From Anaeramoeba flamelloides (taxonomy: Eukaryota > Metamonada > Anaeramoebidae): a stretch of 64,000 bases of DNA. The notes under the pieces are model-generated. The model saw only the letters and a list, made by a program, of their open reading frames with translations, did no database searches and had not been told where the DNA came from. Location of the stretch: the NCBI GenBank assembly GCA_027625915.1, contig JANTQA010000063.1, positions 806,001 through 870,000 on the forward strand, written 5' to 3'. Made by a program: the position numbers and the translations under genes. Of this stretch, positions 33,926 to 45,000 are shown in pieces (within the stretch, counting starts at the first letter, position 1; each line of letters begins with the position of its first letter).

Positions 33926-36900
33926 TTAATTTTCTTGTGAATTCTGAAGTTCCTTTGATCTGTTTTCAAACAATTTGGTTTGCAACAAGCCAAGAAGAAT
34001 TTTACTTTTCATTAATTTGACATCCTTGAGCTGCGATTGATTAATTTTGTGCCCAATTTCTGATCTTGAAGATTGTTCAATTCTTTCAGTTCTCGAGCAC
34101 AATAATCCGATTAGCGCTTGAAGTTCTCTAATTTTATTTAAAACAGGCAAATAATTTTTTTGATTTGAAAATTGAGGTATCTGGTACGGTGTAAAACTTT
34201 TTCGAAACGATTCTTGGCTTTCGAATTTTGAGCCGGCTCTTATAAGATCTTTCCATTTCTTTTCCATGTTTTGGCATTTGCTTTCCAAATTTTGAATTGA
34301 TTTTTGCATTTGCACATTGATCTTTTGCAATTTTTCACTTTTTTGGATCAACTTTTTTTTAATTGATTTGTCCTTTTTGGTGCTAATTGTCTGTGCCATT
34401 TTTAAATGTTCCGCTGAGTATACCATTTGTAAAGTTAAATGATCAACTTGTGTTTGTTGTTTTGATAAATTGTCTCTCAATTTGGAATTCTCTCGGGTTA
34501 AGATATGTTTACCAAATTCATCAGCAAAAGTTGGAATGTATACTTTTCTTTGATTCCTTTTTTTTGAATTTTTGATATCTTCATCATCATTATCATCGCC
34601 GCCGTCGTAGTTTTCGTTGCCATCAAAACTGCCACGATCTTCTTTTCCTCTTTTTTCCCAAGGAAAAATTTTTGATTTTTTGTATTCATTTTCATTTTCG
34701 CTATTATCATCAAAGTTTTTAAAAATATCGACTTCTTTACTCTTTTCAAATACTACAAGTAATTTTTGTTCAGATTGCTCTTGTATTTGATTATTTTGAT
34801 CATCAGATCGCTCAACAAATCCACCGCTTCCAGAATCTAAAAGAAAAGAGTTATAATCCGATACTTCATCTACAGAATTTCCACTGCTTTTGGTATTTTC
34901 ATTATTTGAGAAATCTAATCTAGAATCAGAACCAGAAGCCGAACCAGAACCAGAACCAGAATCAGAACCAGTACTATAACCAGAACGGGAACGGGAACGG
35001 GAACGGGAACGGGAACGGGAACGGGAATTGGAACTGTAACCGGAAGTAGTGCCGGAATCAGAACCAGACTCGATCGAGGAATCAGAAGTTTCTGTTAAAA
35101 CTCCCAAGTTATCTGAGTCGTCGTACCTTTTCCGGATATTGAAACTATTTTTTATTTTTTCCATCAAATCGGATGATTTAATTTTTGAAAGTGGGTTTGA
35201 GCCCTTTCCTTTATATACCATTGATCCATTGTTTTTAAGATTTACGATAACATTTTTTTTTTTTTTATTGCTTTTGACCAAAGTACTAAATTTGTCATTG
35301 CAGTCTTCCTCTGATGAAGTAGAAACAGAAGTAGACGAGGTTCTTGATAAAGAAGAACCTGATTTTCCAAATGTGTTGGTATTGGAATTGGAATTACTCT
35401 CAGTGCTACTACCGCTGTTACTATTACTACGGCTGGTAATGCTGGTACTATTTGAGTTTGAGATCGAAGAAGAGTCGGAAATTTCTAATGAATCACTATT
35501 TTCTGATGAAGAATTCTTTTGGATAAAGGTTGAATTAATTTCATTGTTGTTTATTTTTGAGACAAAATTATTTTCTGAAGAAGAATTAGATGACGTTGAT
35601 TTGTCATTACTATCTGAAACACCACCTGATTTTTTTGTTATCATTGTTGAAAAATAAACTTCTTCGTCTCCACTGCTTTTGTCTTTTTCTTTGTTTTTCT
35701 TTTTTCCTTTTCCTTTTCCCTTTCCCTTTCCTTTTCCCTTTCCTTTTCCTTTTTCTTTTTCTTTTCGGTTTTTTTTATCTTTTCCTTTTTTTTTTTTTTT
35801 TTTCTTTTTTCTTTCGGAACCCTTTTTGTTATTTTTTTTTTTTTTATTCCAATTTCCATTTTCATTTTCATTTTCTTTTAAAGACAAATCAGATTCACCT
35901 CCTAAAAACATATCTAGGGTGTTAAGTAACCCCTCGTCGCTACTTAGTTCATTGTATAATTGTTCGTCTTCACTTTGCTCGGTATACTCGAGATCACTAA
36001 GCCCATTAAGGAAATCATTTTTTTCTTCTAATTCAATTATTGCTGCTCTGATCCTTGACTCTATTTTCTCTTTAATTTTTAAATCAGAGAAAAAGAGTGT
36101 GGACACTTGGTGTAAAAATTCTATTGTCATTGCTCCGATAAATGATGGGTATTGTTTGATCTGTAAATGTGATAACAAAATATTTACATTTTCATTATTG
36201 TTGTCGATCCTTTGTTCGTCGGTGCAAATTTGCAATTCGTTGCCTGCTAGAAAAAGGAATCTTGGTAGCAAATCATCAGCACTCCCAAATTTGATAAGTA
36301 CCAAACCAAGAAATTCAGATCCAGACAAGTTTTCTGTTTTTTGGTTGTTGTTGTTGTTTTGCTTTTTGTTGTGTGTTTTGTTAGATTGGCAGAAATTCGA
36401 ATTTTTATTCGCCGAGAGATTTTGGTTATTTTGTTGAGATTCGAATTGTTCGTTATTATTTTCTTCCCCTTCCTCTTCGTCTTCTTTATCTGTGTATTCT
36501 GTTTCTATTTTTATTTGAATATTTTCTTCTTTTTGTTCTTTTTCTTTTTCATTCACAATTGAAAAACTTTTCGAAGAAAATTTTGAAAGAAAGCCAATTT
36601 TCTTTTTTTTTGTGTTGGTTCGGGAAAAGTACTTACTACTAGTCCCATATTTATTAATTAATTGATCTTGAATTGAACAAAATTTTGCCTTTTCAAGGGC
36701 TTCAATACATTCAAGTGCAAGTTGATCCGAATTTGAAGCAAATGTTAAAACACCTTTGCCCTGAGGTGTCACCAATTGATAAGAGCACTTATAACCTTCA
36801 CTCGGTATTGCCTGAATTGTGTGTAGAGGCGTTACCGAAACATTAAAAGGCTCTTTATTGAATTTCACTTGAAGGTTTGAATTGGTGATGCTAAAGGTTT

Positions 36901-36967
36901 CTTTTGTCCATTTTTCATTTGTTTTAACTCTTAAACTCCCTTCAAAAAGTTGTGTTACTGTTGTCAT
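33926..36967 (-). CDS. Tandem PH-domain, Ser-rich, coiled-coil protein, ~1013 aa
   Basis: I place the start at the second Met (36967), directly before the first domain; an upstream in-frame Met at 36997 would add ten residues. Residues ~5-95 look like a pleckstrin-homology barrel (LFEGSLRVKTNEKWTKETFS through VLTFASNSDQLALECIEALE, with the closing helix). Residues ~217-312 look like a second PH fold (FLGLVLIKFG…LPRFLFLAGNELQICTD…TLFFSDLKIKEKIESRIRAA). Between and after them lie acidic and Asn-rich linkers, a (KG)n stretch, a long Ser/Asn tract and an (SR)n run. The last ~130 residues form a heptad-rich coiled coil (SKLRDNLSKQQTQVDHLTLQ onwards). PH domains usually bind phosphoinositides or proteins at membranes; the partner is unknown. 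Single exon. Confidence 0.8.
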   Translation of the reverse strand: MTTVTQLFEGSLRVKTNEKWTKETFSITNSNLQVKFNKEPFNVSVTPLHTIQAIPSEGYKCSYQLVTPQGKGVLTFASNSDQLALECIEALEKAKFCSIQDQLINKYGTSSKYFSRTNTKKKKIGFLSKFSSKSFSIVNEKEKEQKEENIQIKIETEYTDKEDEEEGEENNNEQFESQQNNQNLSANKNSNFCQSNKTHNKKQNNNNNQKTENLSGSEFLGLVLIKFGSADDLLPRFLFLAGNELQICTDEQRIDNNNENVNILLSHLQIKQYPSFIGAMTIEFLHQVSTLFFSDLKIKEKIESRIRAAIIELEEKNDFLNGLSDLEYTEQSEDEQLYNELSSDEGLLNTLDMFLGGESDLSLKENENENGNWNKKKKNNKKGSERKKKKKKKKGKDKKNRKEKEKGKGKGKGKGKGKGKGKKKNKEKDKSSGDEEVYFSTMITKKSGGVSDSNDKSTSSNSSSENNFVSKINNNEINSTFIQKNSSSENSDSLEISDSSSISNSNSTSITSRSNSNSGSSTESNSNSNTNTFGKSGSSLSRTSSTSVSTSSEEDCNDKFSTLVKSNKKKKNVIVNLKNNGSMVYKGKGSNPLSKIKSSDLMEKIKNSFNIRKRYDDSDNLGVLTETSDSSIESGSDSGTTSGYSSNSRSRSRSRSRSRSRSGYSTGSDSGSGSGSASGSDSRLDFSNNENTKSSGNSVDEVSDYNSFLLDSGSGGFVERSDDQNNQIQEQSEQKLLVVFEKSKEVDIFKNFDDNSENENEYKKSKIFPWEKRGKEDRGSFDGNENYDGGDDNDDEDIKNSKKRNQRKVYIPTFADEFGKHILTRENSKLRDNLSKQQTQVDHLTLQMVYSAEHLKMAQTISTKKDKSIKKKLIQKSEKLQKINVQMQKSIQNLESKCQNMEKKWKDLIRAGSKFESQESFRKSFTPYQIPQFSNQKNYLPVLNKIRELQALIGLLCSRTERIEQSSRSEIGHKINQSQLKDVKLMKSKILLGLLQTKLFENRSKELQNSQEN
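34983..35025. repeat. Hexanucleotide (GAACGG)n tract coding for Ser-Arg
   Basis: About seven tandem GGAACG-type units. On the coding (minus) strand they are CGTTCC units read as Arg-Ser dipeptides in the PH/coiled-coil gene. The unit is far more G+C-rich than its surroundings and near-perfect, so recent expansion and length variation are likely. Confidence 0.8.
35690..35815. repeat. Pyrimidine tract coding for Lys-Gly/Lys-Lys
   Basis: An almost pure C/T run (TTTCCC and TTTTCC units, then T-rich) on the plus strand. On the coding strand it encodes the KGKGKG stretch and adjacent poly-Lys of the PH/coiled-coil protein. Strand asymmetry of this kind can form triplex structures. It also produces long spurious plus-strand frames. 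Confidence 0.7.
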
Positions 36968-36997
36968 TTTGAAAAAATTATTATTTACAAGCAACAA

Positions 36998-37699
36998 TAT
37001 ACTTTTTTCTTTTTTTTTTTTTATTTAAAGTGAAAGGATTGACAAGATAATATTTGAAAATTCAAAAAATAACAATTAGAAGGAAAAAATCAAAAAAATA
37101 AAATACTTGTTGTTCAAGATGAGTTGCTCTTTTTGTGTAGTTTTCTTAAACAGTAACCGCTAGTATATCTTGAAGAGGTTTTGAATTTCTCAAAATTACT
37201 AGGTTGTTTCTTTTTAAAAAAAAAAACATACAATAAAAAAGATCAGAAAGTTGAGTTTCGAAAAAGATTATTTTTTGGATTTAAAAATTAAAATGGATAA
37301 AATAATTTGACAAGTTAAGACTTTTCATTAGTTATGATCATTTCAGAATGTTTTGGTTCCTTATTGTTGAAACATCTTGATTTATAGAAAAAAATAGGAA
37401 ATTTTTTTTTGTTTTTTGATCTTTTTGGAAAAATCTGTTGAGAACTCTTTTTTGACATTTTCAGTGCTAAAAAGTTTGCTTGCTATTTAAATAAGTTTTA
37501 AATAGTTTTTATTTTTAGTTATTTGAAAAATTATTTAAACAGGCAAATAAATGTTCCTAATTTCTTTTGTGATTAACAACCCCAAACTCAATATAATTTG
37601 AAACAATTTCAATTATGAATACTTATTTTGAATGTGAAACAATTTATAAGAGAATAAAATTTGCCTAATAATAAGAAAAAATATTCACTTCGAATCTAT
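36998..37699. other. Upstream region of the PH/coiled-coil gene
   Basis: About 700 bp of A/T-rich DNA upstream of the start at 36967. No reading frame or repeat was recognised. Confidence 0.4.
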
Positions 37700-39150
37700 T
37701 TTCCTTTTTCCAGTCAAGACATAAACCACAAATTACAAACTTCTTCAATTTTCAAACCCAATTTGTCAAAGAAAATTAAATTTGTTTTTTCTATGAGACA
37801 CAATAAAATGGATACTCAGAGAAAAAAACTTCAACAACTGGACACATTAATAAGTTACGAAACAGATTTTGTTTCTATTGGGCTATGAATACTTCAACGT
37901 GAACGATTTCTCAATTCTTGTTTTCGGATCTTTAATCTCGTCAAAGATGGAAAAATCCAAATGACTGTTTCTTTACTGGTATCAAAATACTCTAAAGACA
38001 AATTTAATCAATGTTTCAAAGTAAAAACCAGGTTACATTTTTTTCAAAGATCAAAATAGTATTGATAAAAATACCTAAAATGCTAAAAATCACCGAAACA
38101 ATTTTTTTAATTGTTAATATTCGAAAAATTGTTCTATCTCTGTGTAGATTGTTTTGATTTGGAAACAATCTCCTTGTTATAATTTGAGTTTGGCCTGGAA
38201 GAACGAAAAAAATGAGATTGTTCGAAGTGACATAAGATTATATTGAGGAGTTCGAAGAACGACGATTAATATCATCTTAGCACTAGAACAATCTCATTAT
38301 TTTGAGTCTGGAAGGAGAACCCAAACGAAGAATTATAACTGGTGATTTTTGAACAAATATAACAATTGGAGATGCTATTTATTTTTTAACTCGGGATCTA
38401 ACTCGTCAAAACAACAAACAAACAAATAAATTTAACCGAAACAAGTAATTTGTTATTTTTGATGGTACTTTGAAGAACCTACTCTTCAAAGGATCTCATT
38501 CTCTCAATTTATTTATAAAAACATTGAAGTTAAATTTTTCATTTTGATCATCAGAATAAAACTTGATTTAAATTTTCTAGAGATAAACTAGATCGTTCAT
38601 CCAGCCAATGAGATCTATCTCCGCTTTTATTTTCGGTTTGTCATCCAATTCTCGAAAACTATCAAACTTAAAAATCTGCATGCATCTCTTGGTGTTCTTG
38701 ACTATGAAGTATTTTGAACAGTACTTAAAAATTTCTTAGCTTGAAGTATCAAAAAAATGTTTTTTTTTTTCTTGGTGTTAGTATTAAAATTTGTAGTTTT
38801 GCTTTTTTCACCTTTCAAAAAACCTTTTATAAATGATCTCTTTCCTCTTTTTCTAAGAAAAAAGAGATGGAAAAATTTTATTTTTTTAAAAAAGAGATTG
38901 GTTTGTTTTGAAACGAGAAAAAAATAAGGTTTGTATATGGACATTGTTTTCAATAACGAAATGGAATTTATTCTTTTTCCAAACTTTCCCCAAATGATCA
39001 AGCACTTTTTTTTTAGTTTTTATTGAACAAGTATTTTGGTTCCTTTGTCAAAAATATGTGTTCAACTGGTTTTAAATTGAGACATTCGCAAATCTCAGTG
39101 TTATCGATTAAACAACGCCGTAAATAAAAAATTCAAAGTACAGTTAAATA
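37700..39150 (-). pseudogene. Gene-like debris, unrecognised family
   Basis: Base composition is less extreme here, and several minus-strand stretches read like protein in separate frames: LRRCLIDNTEICECLNLKPV followed by EHIFLTKEPKYLFNK (about 39115-39010), EIFKYCSKYFIVKNTKRCMQ followed by IFKFDSFRELDD (about 38735-38630), and LEYFDTSKETVIWIFPSLTR (about 37990-37930). Stops and frame changes separate them. The style is that of repeat-type signalling proteins (BTB or RCC1 families come to mind) but I cannot name one. An alternative is chance open frames. Confidence 0.22.
38211..38298. other. 13-bp perfect hairpin arms with 62-nt loop
   Basis: AATGAGATTGTTC (38211-38223) pairs exactly with GAACAATCTCATT (38286-38298). 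The words TTTGAGT and CTGGAAG recur on both sides as an imperfect direct repeat (38183-38200 and 38300-38313). It is not a known snRNA or snoRNA by its boxes, and it may be a fragment of a small element. Confidence 0.35.
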
Positions 39151-39479
39151 ACTTTAAATATCAGATTTAAAGACAAAATTATTGGTAAAATACATCTTAA
39201 TTCACTTTGTTAGAATTGGAAATAAGAAGATCCGAAAATTCCCAAACTTTGCCTAATAATACAAGGAATTCTCAAAATCTTTCCACAACAACTACAATGC
39301 TATTCTAAACTTTTAAGCGTTCTAATCTCTTTCTTATCTGTAGTTATCTAAAATTATTTACTTATATTTTCTCAAAGAACAAGTTTATGTTTAAAAAAAA
39401 ATAAATAGCAGATTAATAATTTCTTATTTTCCAAGATTCATACTCTGAAAATTATTACTGCACACTTTTTAGAATGATC

Positions 39480-39979
39480 AAAAATTAAATTAAGCTTGTT
39501 CAAAACGCCATTCAATCAATCAAAAAACAAGAATAAAAAATTATCATTTTCCAAACTCTAGTAAACCTCTATAAAAACGTGATTGTATTTCAAAAAAACT
39601 TGATCTACTCGGGTTATCAAACAATAAAATGAATACTCAGTGATAACTTACTTTAATATAACTTTAGGTAGATTTATTACTTGTTGTAAAAAAAATTTGT
39701 TTATTTTTTTTTTTTTTTTTATTGTTGAGCAGAGGTGATTCAACAAAATTACCTCCTATTTGCCTGAAACTCTAAAATTGTATTTAGGGCTTTTTTGTCC
39801 TAACTGTAATGTAAGCAGGATTACAGCTCAAAGGATATTTTTTCTTTAAAAAATGAAAAGAATAAAAAATTTGTTTATTTAAAAAAAGGATTTAACCTTT
39901 AAAATAAAAAAAAATTACTAATACTCACAATTAAAAATCTTGTCTGGGATTTTTTTAGTGTCAGGTATTTCTTCACTAC
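39480..39979 (-). mobile_element. Decayed D3-type MITE
   Basis: CATTCAATCAATCAAAAAAC, TTTCCAAACTCTAGTAAACC and GTAGATTTATTACTTG match the D3 body (15752-16249) on its reverse strand. The right end ACTCACAATTAAAAATCTTG…TTCACTAC matches its terminal arm. The left terminus is not found, and 39700-39890 is diverged or interrupted. Confidence 0.5.
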
Positions 39980-39980
39980 A

Positions 39981-40181
39981 TATAACCAGTTCCACTTTTA
40001 AGACACAAACTTTGTTCCGAATTTAAGACACAAAAAAAATCTCAAATTAAGGCACAAAATTCAAATATTAGTAACAATAATTTATGTAAAAAAAATTCAA
40101 AAATTCTGTACCTTAATTTGAGATTTTTCTGTGTCTTAAATTCCGAACAAAGTTTGTGTCTTAAAAGTGGAACTGACTGTA
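39981..40181. mobile_element. ~200 bp palindromic MITE (family B), copy 3
   Basis: The right end AACTGACTGTA is intact; the left tip is altered (TATAACCAGTTCC instead of TACAGTCAGTTCC). The arms pair over about 80 bp (AAGACACAAACTTTGTTCCG against CGGAACAAAGTTTGTGTCTT). It lies directly beside the D3-type remnant, separated by about one base. Confidence 0.75.
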
Positions 40182-42064
40182 TAATTATCCAATAGTTTTT
40201 TTTCACCAATTATTTCTGAAATATTAGAAACATATTATTATTACAATTAGCATTATAAAAAGTAAACAAAACTAACCAGTCTTTGGATTTTTATGTGGAT
40301 GATTATTTGGTTGTTCTTTGAAATTAAAAAATTGAAAAAATTGTTACTTTTGGAAGTTCTAAATGAATTATTAAATAACAGAATACTATTATTTGGGTTT
40401 CTATTTTTAGATTTGGAAAGGGAATAAAAAAAAAATTAAATAAAAATAAACTTTTTAAATAGTGATAATTATTAAAAAATGTAAATAATTTATTGTGCAA
40501 TAAGATTTATAATAGATTTTTTGGAGCTATTTGACCCACGGGGCAAAAATATTATTTACTCGAAATTACAGTACACTTTAATTATAGAGAAATATTATTG
40601 ACACTAATCCCTTAAAAACATACATCATACTTTATAAGTACTTTTCCTAAATTTGTTTTACATTCTTGATCATTGAGAAATTGATAAAACCCCATTGAAT
40701 TTAATTCTTAGAACTGGTTTTTGCAGTGGTGTAAATAACGTGTGTCAACAACCCTTAACCCATAAATATTAATTGAACTCTTTTGTTTTCAAACTAAGAT
40801 ATTTTATGATAAGTATGTCCACACACATGTATATTCTTGGTTCAGATTTAATGTGATTTTACAGGTTAAATCTTTGGATAATGTTAATGATTAAATAATA
40901 TTAAATACCTTTGTATCAAAAATTTTATAACATTTACACAATTATTGACTTTAAATGATCTTTTTATCAAAATCCAAAAAATGAACTATTGCTCTTTTTT
41001 TTTTGTCAAAAAATTACTTTTTGATCTTTCCAGATCTTCATAATTCTTTTTTAATTGTTATTTAAAGAACACTCTTTCTTGCTCATATGCTGTTACCAAC
41101 ATATTAGTATTTATCTTTTATTTTTAAAGTTAGCCTATATTTGTTGTATGAGTTAAATTTTCATAATGTGTTGAAGTAAAAAATATTGGTTATTTTACCA
41201 CTGTATATTTATTTCTGTTTACACTATAAACTTATTGTTTTAATACATATTACATGATGACAGCACACCAAGTAATTTTAGTATTTCAACCAACAAATAA
41301 AAACAAATTTTGTCAAGGATGATTACACTTACCCTTTGTCATGTATATCAATTCATCTTTCTTTTTTTCCTTTGTTTTTTTTTTTAAATTATTTACATTT
41401 GATGCTTATATTTATGTCTATCAAGAAATTTATTTCTATATTATAATTTACACACTCTTTAATAATTTTAAAACCCACCAATTTTAAATAATAATAAGGA
41501 TGACTTTAAAAAGATCCAAGAACTTTAATTTTTTGTAATACGGGAATCTATTAAAAAACTAAACAATCTTTTTAAATAATTAATTTATGTAAATATTCTT
41601 GTAAAAAATTAGAAAAGAAAAAAATTGTATTTACACATTTCTCGAAATTAAAGTTAAAAGTGAAAATAATCCATGAAAAACTCAAAATCTTTTGACGAAT
41701 TTATAAGATGCTTATGGAAAGGATTGAACACAAAATAATGTCTCAAAAAAAAAAAAAATTAGATAAAAAATAAGCAAATCCTTTCATTTATTTTATAACT
41801 TTTTTTTTTTGCCCTCTTATTTTTGTTTAACTTTTCTTGCGGCAATCTGAAAAATGATCAGTAAAAGAAATAAAATACTTTGAGAAATAATGATAATTTC
41901 AGCACAACAACATTTTTTTGAATTACTTTTTAGTTTGGGACATTTGTTTTTAAAAAAAACATCTTCTTATTGCTTTTATTATTCTTAAAAAAAACTTTAA
42001 AAAAATTTATGTATTTATTCGTTTTTAACATAAATAAAATGTAAAAAAAAAATAAAAAAAAACA
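40182..42064. other. Intergenic, 3' of TAF6
   Basis: No gene, repeat family or RNA gene is recognised. The sequence is A/T-rich, with slightly more balanced composition around 40500-41300, where no frame reads like protein. Confidence 0.4.
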
Positions 42065-45000
42065 TTAAATTAACACTTGAGTATAATGATAACTATTGGA
42101 ATAAATAAAGCAGTCCAATGCATTTCCAAACATATCATATAGTTTTAGAACATCAACAAAATCATCATCATCATTTTGATCATTTTTTTGTGTTATTAAT
42201 CGTTTTGAATTTCTTTTTTCTGTTTGTTCCATTACAACCCTACCAATTGCTAAAAGCAACATCCCTCTACATTTAATTGCCTGTATTTTTTTGATTGTGT
42301 CCTTTTTTTCGGTTTCAATGATTGGGTTCAAAATTTGAAGCGAATTCATTGCGTTTGGAATAAGTATTAGTCTGATCACATCTAATCCAAGGGCAGCTAA
42401 TCCTACAATCGCGCCGTAGTGCGTTGTCAATTTTTTTGTCTTGTTAACAAAAGAGAGGGCAAGTGTGTTGATCACTCTAGGCTTTAACGAAGTATAATTA
42501 TCAAACTTATGACAGAGTTCAGAGAGGGTCTGTGCTGCAAAGTCTCTTAATTTCCAATGGTCGTCGAATTGGGAACTTGATAAATCTGAAGATAAAATGC
42601 ATGTTAAAATCGAAGGAACAAGCTGATGCAAAAATAATCCGAGGAGAACAGATTCGTTACGTATCAACGCTTGAGACATTTTCATTAACGCCATCATAAC
42701 ATCCAATTGCTTTAAATTGTTTTTCACTTCTTTTTGGATATGTTGAATAAAATATGGTGCTAATTGCTGAATTCCAGTGTCTTCAGTCAAGGAATTATAA
42801 ACAGAGTATCTTTTCCTTTCGTTTCCACCATTGATGATATCAATTACCCGATCATAATAAAACTGAAGCTCTTGTGTTATATTGTGTTTCATAATCGGGG
42901 TGATTTCAACTGCAATTTCAGTTGTACCCTTTGATCCAATTTTGGTTCCAATTGTTCTTTTGACTGCCCCTTGTTTATTCATTTGGATTACTGGTTGAAT
43001 TGAATTTTTCCGAAATCTTTTATTTTTTGATTTAATATTTTTTTTTTCTATTTTTTTTTTTGTTTTGTTTTTGCATCAATAAATAAGGTTATTTAAGAAA
43101 ATAATTATTTTTTTTGAATAGATTATTGTTAAAATTTGTTTTTAAAACTCAGCAATAATAATAATAATAATCTAAACTCTTTTCCAAACAAAAGGGTACG
43201 CCTCTCAAATAATCAAATACCATCGAATTTGATTGTTAATAGGATAATTACTTATTGCTGATTTTTATTTTAATTATTCATTTTTTCATTTTTTGCTTTT
43301 TTATTTTTGGATATTGAACAGTTGGAAAATGAAAAAACAAGATAAGAAGAAAAAAATTTGGAAATAACCTGCCAGTATAAAAATGGAAACAGTTTAAGTT
43401 TGATCACGAATGAGCTAGATGTAGGTATTTTGTAAGACCATAATTGGATTGATTTCTGGAACAAAAAAAAACAAAGAAAATAAAGGAAAAAACAATTCCA
43501 ACAAAAGATCCAGATGAATTGTGGCTTTATCTTTTAAAATGAGACTTTAAAGAACCAAAGTTTAACGTGTAAAGAGTTATCACTAACTTGTAAAGAACCT
43601 TTCCCCAATTCAACGTATTTAAAGGTTGTTATTGATTTGATAAATTTTTTTTCACTTACAATTTACAAAACAAGATTTCTCATTTCAAATAAAAGTGCAC
43701 ATCAATTATTAAAATATTGAATTTTAATTTTTATTGTTTTGTTTTAATGTGTTTTAAATATTCAGTTGGGTGTTTTTTTTTATGTTTTAAAGTGTTTTTT
43801 ATATTTTAGAATGATACTACAATTAATTAGATTTAATTATGAATAATTCTTGAAAATTTTTGTGCCATTTTATTTGAAAAAGAGTTTTTATATATATAAT
43901 CCAAATTTCAAAATTATTGGGCAACATTTCCTTTATTATTTTTTTCTTTTTTTATTTGTCTTTCAAAAAATACAATTATTACACTATATTTTTATTTATT
44001 AATCTATATTGACTATTATCTCTAAACACTTTAGTAAAATATATTATTATTCAAAAAAAAAAAAATAAAATTGTAAAAATTTTTTTCTGATGAAAAATCT
44101 GCCCCTATTTTTGAAATAGAGCTTATATAGATACTAGAATAGCACAATTTTTGAGAAAAAAACAAAAATAAATAAATTTGAGGTAAAAATGAATTTCCAT
44201 TCAATTAAGTGTAAATTATAATGAAGTTCCCCTTTATTATAAAAGTGAAATTGGGTTATATTTGAAAAAAAAAAAAAATTATTCATATCTCTTTTTTTCA
44301 TTTTTTGATTTTGAATTAAAAATAAATCTAAAAATTGATTATTCGAATTTTTTTCCATTTTTCGCCTGGATGATTTCTCTTTATGTTTATAAGATTTAGT
44401 TACAAACGAAAAAGACCAAGTTGCTACTTGCCAATACTGGATATTGAAACATGAAAATATGAGTAACTTGAAAATAAAAAGGAAAAAGCAAAGTCAAAAA
44501 ACATCAAATGTTTTAGGGCAAACAAGATCAAAAAAAAAGAAAAAAGAAATGACAGCAATTGAACAATTACCCCCAAATGAACTTTCATGGTAACCCTTAG
44601 AAATAAACAAAATTAATCAAAAGTATCGTGGGTGTGATTTTGTGTATTCTTAACGAAAAATAGAATTGTTTTTTTTTTTTTTTTGATTTTTTACAGATTG
44701 CTTCTTTATAAACTCTTATTATCTCCTATTTCTTATTTCTTTTTTTGTTTTTTTTCTTTTCAAATTTTTGTTTTTTGTTTTTGATTTTTAACCCTAAAAA
44801 TAATTTAGGTTTGTCTTTCCCTTGAATAATCGTGAAATCTATGATTTTTCGCTTAAATTTCAAAAAAGAAATTGAAGTAAAAGGATCATCTCAGGTGTAA
44901 TTTACACCTTTTCAATAATAATAATAATAATAATAATAAAAATAAAAATTGCCTTTTTTGAAGAAGAATCTTGGTTTGCTAATGTTAATATACCAACTCA

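Noticed and set aside
35049-36437. Long plus-strand frames (202 and 252 codons) opposite the PH/coiled-coil gene
   Set aside because: They are translations of the complement of Lys/Gly/Ser repeat codons, giving runs of Phe, Pro and Leu. There are no motifs, and the minus frame is the real gene.
38211-38298. Hairpin considered as a spliceosomal or nucleolar small RNA
   Set aside because: No U1/U2/U4/U5/U6 signature words, no C/D or H/ACA boxes in the right places, and no terminator-like run after it.
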